Shown: positions 7,869 to 17,530 of the stretch, piece by piece
Layout: each line of letters opens with the position of its first letter
Numbering within the stretch: the first letter of the stretch is position 1
NCBI GenBank assembly: GCA_009733575.1
Contig: ML770148.1
Location: 1 to 17,530, forward strand
Length of the DNA stretch: 17,530 nt
Direction: 5' to 3'
Source of the DNA: Gymnopus androsaceus JB14
Taxonomy: Eukaryota; Basidiomycota; Agaricomycetes; Agaricales; Omphalotaceae
The notes under the pieces: model-generated
The model's database searches: none
Seen by the model: only the letters and a program-made list of their open reading frames with translations
What the model was told of the DNA's origin: nothing
Translations under genes and position numbers: made by a program

Positions 7869-8529
7869 ATGAAGCTCTCCACCTCCCTCATTGTCGCTCT
7901 CCTGTCTGGTGCAGCTTTTGCCTCTCCCCTGGGCATTCGCAACCGCATTGCCAAGCGTACCGCCGCTCAGGTCGAGTCTGACATCTCTACCATTGAATCT
8001 GACCTTACCACTCTCGACAATGGTATCAACTCTTTCACCGGTTCCCTTATCCAAGGCCTCGGGCTGTTGGTAAACTTTGACTCCTTGGGGAGCTCCGTCA
8101 ACAGTGCCACCTCCGATTAAGTCAATAATTCAAGTTTTTGGTTCATCATGGCCCGGACTCACTGAGTGCAAACAGGATCACCTCTACTGGCACTCTTGAT
8201 GCTGCCGACTCTGCTACTGTCGCAGGGGACGTGACGAGCCTCGCTTCCCAGGTCGTGACCGTCCTCAGTAATGCTGCTGCTAAGGTATATCGTATACATA
8301 TGCGCTAGTTCATGTCATTCTGGTGCTGACAATGACTTGAAAGGCTTCCGTTGTTGAATCTGCAGGCTTCACCTCCGAGGTCGTTTCTGCTCTCAACACC
8401 CTTCAAGGCGATGCTAATTCTTTCTTCGCTGCTCTTGAAGCTACCATTGATTCCTCAGTCGCGTCCGATATCTCTAGCGCTGCAGCTTCCGTCTCTAGTG
8501 CTTTTGCTACCACTCTTGCTGACTTCTAA
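7869..8529 (+). CDS. HsbA-like secreted protein, first splice donor damaged
   Basis: Hydrophobic-surface-binding protein A family: small secreted fungal proteins, first described as helping cutinase bind hydrophobic solids. The model has three exons (7869-8116, 8176-8284, 8344-8529) and 180 residues, the usual family length. Residues 1-18 form a signal peptide (MKLSTSLIVALLSGAAFA). A KR pair at 29-30 is a likely Kex2 site. Then comes the family pattern of a short helix ending ESDLTTLDNGINSF, a SLIQGL...SSVNSATSD block, and a TGTLDAADS block after intron 1. Both introns would be 59 bp, and intron 2 is canonical (GTATAT...CTGAC...AAG). Intron 1 begins TTAAGT at 8117 where GTAAGT is expected, and no other nearby GT keeps the frame. 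Unspliced, the protein stops at 8118-8120 after 83 residues. This is a point mutation, an assembly error, or non-canonical splicing. Family call confident; functionality uncertain. Confidence 0.8.
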
Positions 8530-9644
8530 GCCTGAGGTCACAGGAAAATTGGGATCATTCAAATTGCCCATCATGATGTATATCTGTTTTTTTTTTGTAT
8601 AACTGTGCGATGCGAATTCATTTGATCAAAGTGTAGCTCATTCAGAAATACCGAGAGCAGAACTTGTGCGCGTGGAGGATCTCAAGTCAGATTCTGGATC
8701 CTCCTCTGTATGATGCAGGAAAAGTCTACATCATGCCTCCTCTGAGTATCGCCATATGGGCTACTATGTTGAATCTGAAAGCTCATGAGTGTCATACATA
8801 GTCCAATGAAATTCGAGTCACGTATGATGCTGCCTCGCTTCAATCGCTGTTAAGATAATTTCCGTTGTACAAAGATCCTTGTATTCTCCCCACACGCAAG
8901 AAGACAAAGAAGACTACGGCATAAGAGACTCATTGTGTAGCCACTCAGTTGCATCGAAACTTGGACCGATCGACTGACCCAGTCATCGTATTGTCTTTGT
9001 CCGAAGGCGGCAGTTGTCCGCCTCCAGCCCTTCTGCTCCTCCGCATCTTCTCCATATTCCAGATTTCTAGTTCTCTCAGTGCCAAAGCTCACTCCCACTC
9101 GTCCCCAGCTCGACTCCACTGCACCATCTCGCTGGTCCGTGTTCAGCTTCTTGTTTTGACTGACCACCCAGTCTGAGACTTGGGACGGAGTTTAGGCGAC
9201 TGGAGGATCGGAGGTTCGCTGGTTAAAAGGCCAGGGTACCGTAACTGCAGGAGCGGAGTTGGGACGATTAGCTTATTGGAAGAGCTTATTGGAAGAGCAG
9301 GTTAAGTAGCGAGGATAACAACTCATCACTTTTTTCCATCCTCAAGCTTTGGCTCTGAGTGAAGTGCTTGGTATTATAAGCTGCGTGATTCAACAACTGG
9401 ATATTCAGTTCATAATCAGAAACTCCTGTCTTTAACGGTGGATTCCACTTCGGACTTTGCGAGGCTTACCGTACCAAGGCGTCATATTAGCTCATGATTA
9501 CTTGTGTAAATGAAATCGACTTCTGTCAGCGATACAATGTATCCTCGATGATCTTCAAGCAGGATGATCTTGCGCAATCTTACGTGCTGTACATAAGTAC
9601 TTATCAGTATTTAATGTATACTCTTGCCTGTTGAACGTTTGACA
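8530..9644. other. Intergenic region
   Basis: No gene is supported. The start of this region is the 3' end of the HsbA-like gene (T-rich at 8585-8600). Frames at 8850-9176 on both strands show no recognisable motif. A 13-bp direct duplication, AGCTTATTGGAAG, lies at 9270-9295. The promoter of the FMO gene must lie in the last few hundred bases, but no strong TATA box is seen. Confidence 0.5.
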
Positions 9645-12152
9645 ATGACTGCGCTCTTCATACTTGCGCTACTTCTCACTATAACAGGCGCCTCACAACA
9701 CCCTTTCCAATATACAGCTGAACATGATAGCAAAGAAGCGTCAACTCCATACCAGTTCAAATGGCCAATTCACAAAGTAGCAATCATAGGTGCTGGCTGC
9801 GGGTACGCATAAATCTTCTTTTTCTTATTCCTCATTTATATACATACCCGCATTAGTGCTCTTGTTGCCTACGGCGAATTCGCTCGAATGGGATATCAAG
9901 TTCGCATTTTTGAACGAGATTCTGTACCTGGCGGAAACTGGCATTATTCAGAAGAAATCCCGCTAGACGCGCCCGTACCGAACCTGAAGCCTCCCGAAGC
10001 AGATTTCCGACCGCATCTTCCGCCAGAGAACGTGTTGTTGCCTTACGAGGAGGATTTTGATAATGTTGATCCGAGGGAGGTGGCTGAGATGAAGAGAGGG
10101 CAAAGCGCACCATCACCGATTTGGGATTCATTGGGGTCGACTGGGCCGAGGGTGAGTTGTTAATCAGGGATGCGTTTGATGCAGGATGATGACTCGACGG
10201 CTCGGATAATGTAGCAAGACACACAGGTTCGTCTTCCTCGTCATTTCCCTCTCCGCGCGTTTTTACCTTGATCAGTTTAGAGAATTACCATGGCCAGACC
10301 ACATCCCAATAAGTAAACTCTTGATTTTTGGGATCCAATATTCAACGATCTGACCCTTCTTCCTCCAGCGTTGACTCATAACCATCTCCAACGCTACATC
10401 CGAGCATTTGCCTCCTTCCACGGAGTCAACAGTAATGACAACAGCCCCAATGCTTCGTACAACACTCGCGTTGAGCGTGTCGACAAGCGTTACAGCTCTC
10501 TTAATGGAACCAAAGTCGAAGCTGGATGGACCCTTCTGCTGCGAAAATTCATCCAAACCGGGACGAGTTCTTATAAAGTCCGATGGTGGACAGAAGTGAG
10601 TCGCACTAACTGCCAGTGATTTCCAAGCCCAGCTTAATATTTTTCTTAGGATTTCGATGCTGTCGTCGTCTCTTCAGGGCGTTATAATGCTCCTAATGTA
10701 CCTGACATTCCGGGCCTTGCAGAATGGGCAATACAGTATCCGAATCTCGTAATACACTCTCGACAGTATCGTCGTCCGGAGGAGTTTATCAACCAGACTG
10801 TCCTGATCATAGGTGGCTCCGTCAGTGGGTCGGAAATCGCTGAGGATATTAGTGGGAAGGCGGGGAAGGCCTTCTTGAGTGTGAGAAAGGATGAAGGTGA
10901 GTACCGCTCTGGCTTTTCAATGCTATACAGCTACCTACTTGGTCTTGCTACCCAGATTCCGGAGTTTTGCAGGAAGCAAGAAAGAGATTACTGTCCAGAG
11001 TTCCCCGAAACGTCTCTATTATTCCCGAGATCAAATCTTTCCATTCGCTGCACAAATCGACTAGTTCTGGATCTGGATATGATTCAGGGATTCAGCCTGG
11101 TGTTGTTGAGCTGATAAATGGGACGGTGCGTTCTGTTCAACCTTTTCTATGTTGTATGATTCGAGTGCGTAACTGACTGTCGGCAATTTACAGGTGTTAT
11201 CTGGTTTTGATCGGATTATACTGGCCACAGGTGAGTAGCCTTTCTCTGAGATTCTCGCGATTCTTGTTTGATCAACCACTAACAATTGTCTTCCCTTGTC
11301 ATGACAGGGTTCCGATATACGCTTCCTTACTTCCCGCAATACCATGATATTGACTTACGTCCAAATGAGACTACCCCAGCTGGAGATGACAGACCACAGC
11401 CCCTCATTACGGACGGGACGCATGTACGGAGCCTACATTTGGATTTGTTTACATTGAGGAGCCAACGATTGGGTTTATCAATAGTGAGTAACAGAAATCC
11501 GATATAAGTTCTAGTGCTCACTAATCTGGCCTATAGTGAACGTAGGCATCGACACCTTCTTGTTCTCCGAATTCGCTGCCTCCGCTATATCTAAGGTTTG
11601 GGGGGGTGAAGCAAAGCTTCCTTCGACAGAGCAAATGTTGGGACACGCATTGGCAGAGGCTGAGAGATGCGGGAGGGGCATATTCACGCCAGTTCATGCT
11701 TTATGGGCCCGTGAAGGAGACAGGTGAGCTGAGACTCCGAGTAGAGTTTTGTCGTGTTAATGTCGGACGTCTCTCTTAGCTATGATTCGATATATTGTAG
11801 GTTGGCTTAACCAGGATGCGCTGCGATATGGTGGTCGTCAGTTGGTGTCAAGTATTCTCTTAACGTGTATCATCGTACTAACAACGTCATATCTCATCAA
11901 TACGTAGATTGAGATTCCTAGAGAAAAGTGAGTTTTGTTATTGTAGTGGGAGATTTTCTAATTACACTCTCACTACTCAGCCGTCGTGAAATAACGTATC
12001 TCTGGAATGCAGCTAAATTCCCAGATTATTTTAGCTCTAGCCACGGCGATGTCGATCCGTTTCCCCATGGTAGTTTTGGCTTGGTAGGCGAAGAGCAGCT
12101 TTGGAGGCAGAAGGTCATTGATGAATGGACTCTGATAAAAGACGATTGGTAA
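9645..12152 (+). pseudogene. Flavin-containing monooxygenase with two frameshifts
   Basis: FMO family: FAD- and NADPH-dependent oxygenation of small molecules. Thirteen exons: 9645-9802, 9857-10151, 10215-10226, 10276-10312, 10369-10595, 10650-10896, 10956-11125, 11194-11230, 11308-11483, 11537-11723, 11780-11844, 11908-11927, 11981-12152; about 600 residues if read through the lesions. Residues 1-17 look like a signal peptide or anchor, usual in basidiomycete FMOs. The FAD site GAGCGA (49-54) has Ala for the last Gly, followed by FERD and PGGNW. The NADPH site is GGSVSG (298-303), followed by LATGF. The FMO signature is relaxed (YPNLVIHSRQY). Lesions: one T appears missing at 11448-11450 between HLDLF and YIEEP, and one T is extra at 11638-11639 between STEQM and WDTHWQ. 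Phases at all later introns fit only if both are allowed. As written, translation hits a stop at the start of exon 10 (TGA, 11537). Consensus error cannot be excluded. Confidence 0.8.
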
Positions 12153-12238
12153 CGTGTACGTACGCTGTTAAACTAGACTGTGATGCTGCTGTGTTACAAG
12201 AAAAGTACAACTGCGAAATTTCCAGTTGAAACAAGGGG

Positions 12239-12245
12239 AAAAAAA
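12239..12245 (-). terminator. Pol III T-run terminator of tRNA-Lys
   Basis: Seven Ts on the minus strand, 13 bp past the tRNA 3' end, fit a polymerase III terminator. Confidence 0.65.
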
Positions 12246-12258
12246 GTAGCAAACTCTT

Positions 12259-12360
12259 AGCCCACCGCGAGGGTCGAACTCGCAGCCTTCAGATTCAAAT
12301 GTGCCTCGTAACTACAGACCTGTAAGAGTCTGACGCTCTATCCGATTGAGCTAGGCGGGC
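12259..12360 (-). tRNA. tRNA-Lys(CUU) with 28-nt intron
   Basis: Full cloverleaf: acceptor GCCCGCC/GGTGGGC (one G-U pair), D stem GCTC/GAGC with a 9-nt loop, anticodon stem TCAGA/TCTGA, T stem GCGAG/CTCGC with loop TTCGACC, and a U at position 73. The anticodon CTT is at 12324-12326. A 28-nt intron (12295-12322) lies one base 3' of the anticodon, the standard nuclear tRNA intron position. The spliced length is 74 nt. The internal A box (TAGCTCAATCGG) and B box (GAGTTCGACCC) are present. It lies between the convergent FMO and P450 genes. Confidence 0.95.
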
Positions 12361-12467
12361 ACAAGTTGGCTGAAAGTATTGTAGCACAATTCTACGATGA
12401 CACCCACACAGACCTCGGTCTCGAAAAATTATTCGACTCTACACAATCTATCGCGTCTGCTTCCAGG

Positions 12468-14787
12468 TCATAATCGCTGTTCAGCTTCAGTATGGAATGA
12501 AGATCCACCACTACGCCGCCTCACATTCAAAATATCATTCCGCATTTCCTGTAACATACTTTCTGTGTCCGCAAAGCGAGCAGTCCATTTACACTCAAAG
12601 TGAGGTGGCTGGCTGCGGATAAGTTGGGTATGTATAGGTGGTGTATAAATCTGAGATGAACGTACTTTAGAATATCCCTCCTCTCTATACCTGCTTTCAA
12701 TAACGACTCTGGTTCAAGCTCGACATTCAGCGCCCAAAGAATCATACATGTGTCGATGAATAATGCGTTGTTTGCGACGTTCATCCCGGGGCATATCCTA
12801 GAAAATGGTCCAAATGAAGTCTGCTTTCAGAAGACTCGGATACAGAGATGGCTCAAAATTCAAACAAACCTTCGCCCGAATCCAAACGTATAATGCCCCT
12901 CAGGTCCACCTAAATCGCTGCGAATTTTCGGCGCACCACTGTTTGAGTACTCGATGAACCTCTCTGGACGAAAGTCAGCTGCATCAGGACCATAGATATC
13001 GAGGTCCCGGTTGATCTCCCTAAGTATAAGAAGTGAGCATGGAAAACGGCGCACTTGATAGAGTGCAATTACCAAATATTAGGCATGCATGCAGTTCCTT
13101 TGGGAATGAGATATCCTTCGTACCAGTCATCCTAAAAGTTTTTTAATCGTACCATCATCGGCGAATAGAACATAACAAAATGAACCTCCATCAAGCGATG
13201 TGGAAGTCCCAGTGGAATCACAGGCTGCCATCGCAAAATCTGCAAATGAAAGGAGACGGAGGGCCTTGAGCCGACATATTTAGCAGAGATATCTTCAACA
13301 ATCACCTCTCGAACCATTGCCTGAACATACACTAATTCTTCCATGTCACCGAAATTTGGTATCCTACCCCGCCCTACAACGCGATCAATCTCTTCCTGTC
13401 CGCGCGCTTGCACTTCTGGGTAGAGCGTCATAGCATATATAAGCCAGGAGAGTGCAATCATTGTCTATTTGAACGCAGTCATGTTCAAAACGGCATAAGA
13501 CTTTTGACGTAGAATACACATACCGTTTCGCCTCCAGCAAGGCTATTTGACCAGGTCACAATCAATACTTGAGAAAAATGTGAAAATTCTCACTAAAGCA
13601 TCCCAGCAATCCACGCATTCTCTTTTTTTTTCGACTCAGGCTCTGTCGACTCGGATACACGGCCAAGCTCGGCGAACTTGGAACATAAGCTTGCTTTTTG
13701 TTCGTGATTCTCCCTCTTGCGTTCTTTTCATGAGCTTGGATAGAACGTTGAGAAAAAGGTAAGCGTACTTACCGAATCTTTGTAGTACTTTCTGAACGTC
13801 TCATCAAATATCTTATGATCCCTCTTCGCGTCACTTTTCCACTTGGCCATCCCGGTCCAACTCGGGATCCAGTCCAAAATCGGCAACAGCTCGACCAAAA
13901 ATGCTCCGGGCAGTGAAGCATGCGTGAATCGTGCGGCAATGCTGTTCAAAGAGCTCAACATAGGGTCGGAAAGAGTGAGTGGTGGCATGCCGTAGATGAT
14001 TGATACGATGGCGGAGGCAGAGGAACTATGAAGAAAAGTGAATAGTAGTAATTAAGCGACTAGATTCAAATGAATAGCTGGTACGTGGGAGCATGTACTT
14101 ACCGTTCGATATTCGCGACCATTGGCGTCTTAGCACTAATCGCTGGCGAATTAGATTTTTTGATTGATTGCTCGGGGGATAGTGATAGCAAGTCGTGCGC
14201 CAGAAGAGTAGCTTCGTCTGCTTGAACCTGATAGTAGTCCTTACTAACCTGGGGGTTAAAGACCGAGTGCATCGTGCGACGCATTGCTTGTAGTCTGCAT
14301 GACAGAAAGAGACGAAAACCGTTGGTAATCCGGATACACGCGATTATCAAAACTCACGTTTTCCCGTATGATGTCAAGAACACTGTATACGGCGCACCTA
14401 GGTGCTCCAATACCACAGTCTTCGGCCTATCGGAATAGATCGCAGATCGACGATCCAAAAGCTCAGTGGCTGACGCTCTGTTGTTGAGTACAACTACATC
14501 TTGGCCTGCGAGGTTCAGGTAGACGAGCGGACCTAATTGCACCAGAATTTGCAGATGAGGGTCGAACTAGGCAGAAAAATAAACGACATACCGAATTCCC
14601 TACTAAATTTCCCGAACGTGAACCATAGTTTTGTTTTCGGGTGATCTCCCAGCTGAAAAACGTTGCCGAGAATTGGTATACCTCTCGGACCTGGAGGTAG
14701 TCTTGTTCGTGTTGAAAAAGACCATCGAAGCAGAATAAGGATGCCCAGTCCGGCTGTAGCTGAGTACAGAGCTGTCGAAAGATCCAT
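12468..14787 (-). CDS. Cytochrome P450 monooxygenase (intact copy)
   Basis: Heme-thiolate monooxygenase, probably anchored in the ER membrane; the substrate cannot be told. Twelve exons: 14787-14592, 14532-14358, 14294-14103, 14025-13773, 13715-13594, 13542-13524, 13464-13306, 13239-13186, 13131-13073, 13019-12870, 12797-12666, 12612-12468. This gives 551 residues; all introns are GT-AG, 51-77 bp, and phases agree. Seen: N-terminal anchor (about 5-22), PPGPRG hinge (31-36), I-helix AGGETT (315-320), K-helix E-I-L-R (372-375), FRPERF (426-431) and heme loop FGFGRRICPG with Cys462. The C-helix position usually held by Trp is Leu125 (KTLQAMRR). Exon 6 is only 19 nt. The exon 5 acceptor (13716) has a poor pyrimidine tract and is the least certain junction. 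It resembles the O-methylsterigmatocystin oxidoreductase-like group common in agaricomycetes; the CYP family number is not assigned. A decayed sister lies just upstream. Confidence 0.88.
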
Positions 14788-14980
14788 GTGTAGTCGCAGT
14801 CAGAGAGAAAGAATGAGGAAAAAAAAGAAACTTTATTACACTGCACCCCCAATAAATACGACAGATTTGACTTTGATCCTACTCGGTTTGCGCCAATTTT
14901 ATGTACAAAAATAACAAGCCTCTAGCAAGATTTATGTACCTCGTTCCGAGCGCACGTCAGATTCCGAATTCATCAAGATA
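14788..14980 (-). promoter_or_regulatory. Upstream region of the intact P450
   Basis: The 193 bp between the sister gene's stop and this gene's ATG must hold the promoter. Read on the minus strand it has TATTTATTGG (about 14846-14855) and a pyrimidine-rich leader (TTTCTTTTTTTTCC, about 14818-14831) before the ATG. No specific operator is recognised. Confidence 0.4.
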
Positions 14981-17199
14981 TCATCCCGCATTTCCTGCAG
15001 CAGTATCCGAAAATCGAGGAGTCCATTTGCATTCAAAATGAGGTGGATGACTGCGATTTACTTGGGCATCGATATCGAGTGGGCTTAAAGATAAAGAAGC
15101 GTACGTACTTTAGAATATCGTCGTCACACCGGCTCCAACATCGGTTCAGGTTCCACTAGCTCGATATTCAATGCCCAGAGGATCATAGATAGATCGATGA
15201 ATAGCGAGTTTTTTGCGACGCTGATTCCAGGATATGCCCTAGTAGGATTTCTGTTGGAGCTTTGGATAAGTTGAAACGAAATTCGAACGAAGTTTCGTCC
15301 GAATCCAAAAGAACAATGCACTTCAGGCCCGCCAAAATCAGTCCGAATTTGGGGCTTCCCATCGGATGATACTCGATAAACCTCTCTGCACGGAATTCAT
15401 CTGCATCGGGGCCATACATTTCGCGATTGCGGTTGATCTCACTAGAAAGAAATACGTCAGTACGATAAAAAGAGCTTATTCAAAGTTGAAAGCAGACTTG
15501 AAGGACAAAAGTAATTGGCTATACATGTGGTTCCTTTGGGAATAAGATATCCTTCGTACCAGTCATCCTAAACGATATAAGTATATCTGAGCGAGTGTTT
15601 TCATACATATGATATAGGAAAGAGGAAACGTACCTCCATCAGATGATGCGGAAACCCTAATGGACCTGCTGGCTGCCATCTTAATATCTGCGAATAATCC
15701 AGATAATAAATCGGCATGCCTCAGAGCTACTATAAGATAGTGAGAACCCACCTCTTTTATCAGGGCTTGGACATACACTGGATCCTCCATGTCACCAAAA
15801 TCCGGCACCCTTCCTCTTCCTACAACTCGATCTACCTCGTCTTGACCTGTTCTTTGCGCCTCCAGGTAGAGGGTCATAGCGTAAAGCAACCAGGAGAGGG
15901 AGATCATGGTCTGTAACATCATAAGTCAGCCAAATAAAACTGCGTGAGATTGGAGCACGCTGTCAGCAGCAGCAAGGCTAATTATCAAGATGGAAGTGAG
16001 ATCCTCACGAAGGTTCTAGTTGGGGGCGAAAACTTACTACAACAATCCAGTGATCCATACGTTCTCCTTCTCCGTCAATCACCAATCGTCATGGTGTCCT
16101 AGTGTAGCCAATTTGGAACATAAACTTGGTTGTTGTTTCTCTTTCTATTATGTCCTCAGTCGAGTGGACTGTGGAAAAGTAGTAAAACCCACCGCATTCT
16201 TATAGTAGTCTCTAAAAATCATATCAAATCTCTTATTATCTCTCTTCGCATCACTCCTCCATTTTGCCATCCCAGTCAAGGTCGGGATCCAATCCAACGC
16301 TGGCCATAGCTCGACCAAGAAAGATCCGGGGAGGGCAGCAGCAGTGAATCGTGTCAATATATTGTTCAAGGTGATCAACATGGGATCGGAAGCAGTGAGC
16401 GAGGGCATGCCATAGGTGATTGAGACGATAGTTGTGGCAGATTCTTAAAGGGAGCATCTTAAATGGACAAATCCAGATACGCACCGTTCAATGACAGATA
16501 TCAAGCTCTTCTTGCCCGGTAGAGGGTGTTTTCCAGTAAGCACGTCCACTGGCTTGTTGTACGATTCCTTGGACGATGATAGTGATAACAGGTCGTTTAC
16601 GAGGAGAACCGCTTCATTCGCTTGAATCTGATGGTAGTCCTTGCTAACTGAGGGTTAAGGACTGAGTGAGTCGCGCGTCGCATTTTTTTGAATCTACAAT
16701 GCAACACAAGGCAGAGAAATGCCAGTTTCTCTCACAAAGATAGAATTAAGGCTTACTTTTTTGTATGAGAAGCCATAAACAGCGAAAAGACGCACCCAGG
16801 TAGTCCAAAACTACACATTTTGGTCTGTCAGAGTAAAGCGTGGATCGACGATCCAAAAGCTCCGTGGAACGGGCTATATTGTTGAGCAAGACCACATCTT
16901 GGTCTGCAAATTTTAGGTAGACGATAGGACCTAGTTCATGGCTTAATTTGAGCTTTACTGTTAAAGTAAATAACACGATACTTATTCATACCATACAGCT
17001 TTCCCCAATTACCGAACGTATGCCATAGTTTTGTTTCTCCATCGGAGCCTACTTGAAAGATATTCCCCAATAAAGGTAATCCTCTTGGGCTTGGAGGGAG
17101 TCTTCTTCGGGAAAAGTAGCTTGAGAGAGATAGGATGAAGATTCCGAACGCAGCTGTATACAGAGCCGTAGAAACAGTTACCATCATTTTCCCGGCCAC
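14981..17199 (-). pseudogene. Decayed cytochrome P450, tandem paralogue
   Basis: It has the same exon plan as the neighbour at 12468-14787 (19-nt exon 6 at 15977-15959, exon 7 of 159 nt, exon 8 of 54 nt) and clear protein similarity, but is not functional. Seen on the minus strand: an extra T in the run at 16785-16788; an extra A around the exon 2/3 junction; a missing base next to 16648; a 41-bp intron (16484-16444) whose junction breaks frame; an in-frame TGA at 16081-16079; loss of the donor near 15505; a missing A at 15350-15348; donor GT replaced by CT at 15292-15291; heme cysteine codon TGC replaced by TAT (Tyr) at 15234-15232; and TGA at 15126-15124. The I-helix reads LAAADST where the neighbour has LAGGETT. 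The ATG at 17199 or 17187/17184 starts the remnant; the anchor and LPPSPRG hinge survive. The promoter would lie above 17200. Confidence 0.88.
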
Positions 17200-17530
17200 T
17201 GCGATAAGGATTCTGAGAGGCGAAGAAAGAGGAACAGATGAACTGACATGATTCAGTTGTGACTGCAGAGGACATCGGAACTGCCAAACTTTGTTCGGAA
17301 TAGCGTATTCGAGGCCGAAATATCTGCTTCCCTATCCTGTTATAGCTCGGCATGTCCACGGGGAGGTGTTTAAGCGGTCAGATCAGTCCATACTTTCGCC
17401 CTTAATAGTGAGATCTATGATAGACTGCATTCAACTTGTACCATGCGGTTTGGGTGAAAGACGAACTTGGCGCCCGCGAGCGGATGAGCGGCACCGGGCC
17501 CCAGAGCTTACACTCTGATTATACCTTCAT
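17200..17530. other. Region upstream of the P450 pseudogene
   Basis: No gene or RNA is supported. A GC-rich stretch at 17468-17502 (GGCGCCCGCGAGCGG) has some self-complementarity but does not fold as a tRNA. Any promoter for the decayed P450 would be here. Confidence 0.4.

Noticed and set aside
8070..8175. GTAAAC at 8070 as the true HsbA intron 1 donor
   Set aside because: Joining it to the acceptor at 8175 breaks the frame and deletes the conserved SSVNSATSD block.
8850..9176. Overlapping 105- and 75-codon frames between HsbA and FMO
   Set aside because: No recognisable domain, splice pattern or promoter on either strand; they overlap each other in opposite senses.
13698..13772. Alternative acceptors (TCCAAG or GAAAAG) for P450 exon 5
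   Set aside because: They give the wrong frame or an in-frame TGA; only the AAG ending at 13716 gives a 57-bp intron and keeps the frame into ENHEQKASLCSKF.
17450..17515. GC-rich inverted sequence as a tRNA
   Set aside because: No T-loop consensus and no acceptor pairing can be made on either strand.

Overview
The window looks like nuclear DNA of a filamentous basidiomycete, most likely an agaricomycete. Genes are split by many 41-77 bp introns with GT-AG ends and CTNA-type branch sites. The gene set (an HsbA-like secreted protein, a secretory-type flavin monooxygenase, tandem cytochrome P450s) and an intron-containing nuclear tRNA-Lys fit this group. Species cannot be told from the sequence.

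Positions 1-6030 hold no convincing gene. This is a nest of non-autonomous, terminal-inverted-repeat (TIR) elements and short tandem arrays. One motif, CATCAGCAAAA or its complement TTTTGCTGATG, recurs about ten times at element ends. Between these ends lie mirror-oriented arrays of a 20-bp unit (TACTGAAGGC plus TACTGATGCT) or a roughly 10-bp unit (CCTAGG- or AAGCCTGAGG-like). A 1565-bp element (2347-3911) with a perfect 24-bp TIR contains a 504-bp hAT-like miniature element (2955-3458) with a perfect 8-bp target duplication, GTTAAAAA. A 57-bp tandem array (4746-5105) sits in a degenerate GTAAG-rich array, which is interrupted by an inverted-repeat element (5400-5920). From 6030 to 7800 there is mostly unassigned sequence with one possible gene fragment.

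Positions 7869-8529 encode an HsbA-like secreted protein whose first intron has TTAAGT where GTAAGT is expected. Positions 9645-12152 carry a 13-exon flavin-containing monooxygenase (FMO) of about 600 residues, including a predicted 12-nt microexon. Near its 3' end it has a one-base deletion and a compensating one-base insertion, so it is probably a pseudogene unless these are assembly errors. A minus-strand tRNA-Lys(CUU) with a 28-nt intron follows at 12259-12360.

Two related P450 genes lie head to tail on the minus strand. The one at 12468-14787 is intact in my reconstruction: 12 exons, 551 residues, all P450 signatures. Its sister at 14981-17199 is a dead copy, with several frameshifts, an in-frame stop, lost splice donors, and the heme-ligand cysteine changed to tyrosine. 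The FMO and P450s may be the remains of an oxidative or specialised-metabolism cluster. The intact P450 is the only clearly functional protein gene here. All gene models were built by hand from splice signals, phase continuity and remembered family motifs; no alignment or database search was run.
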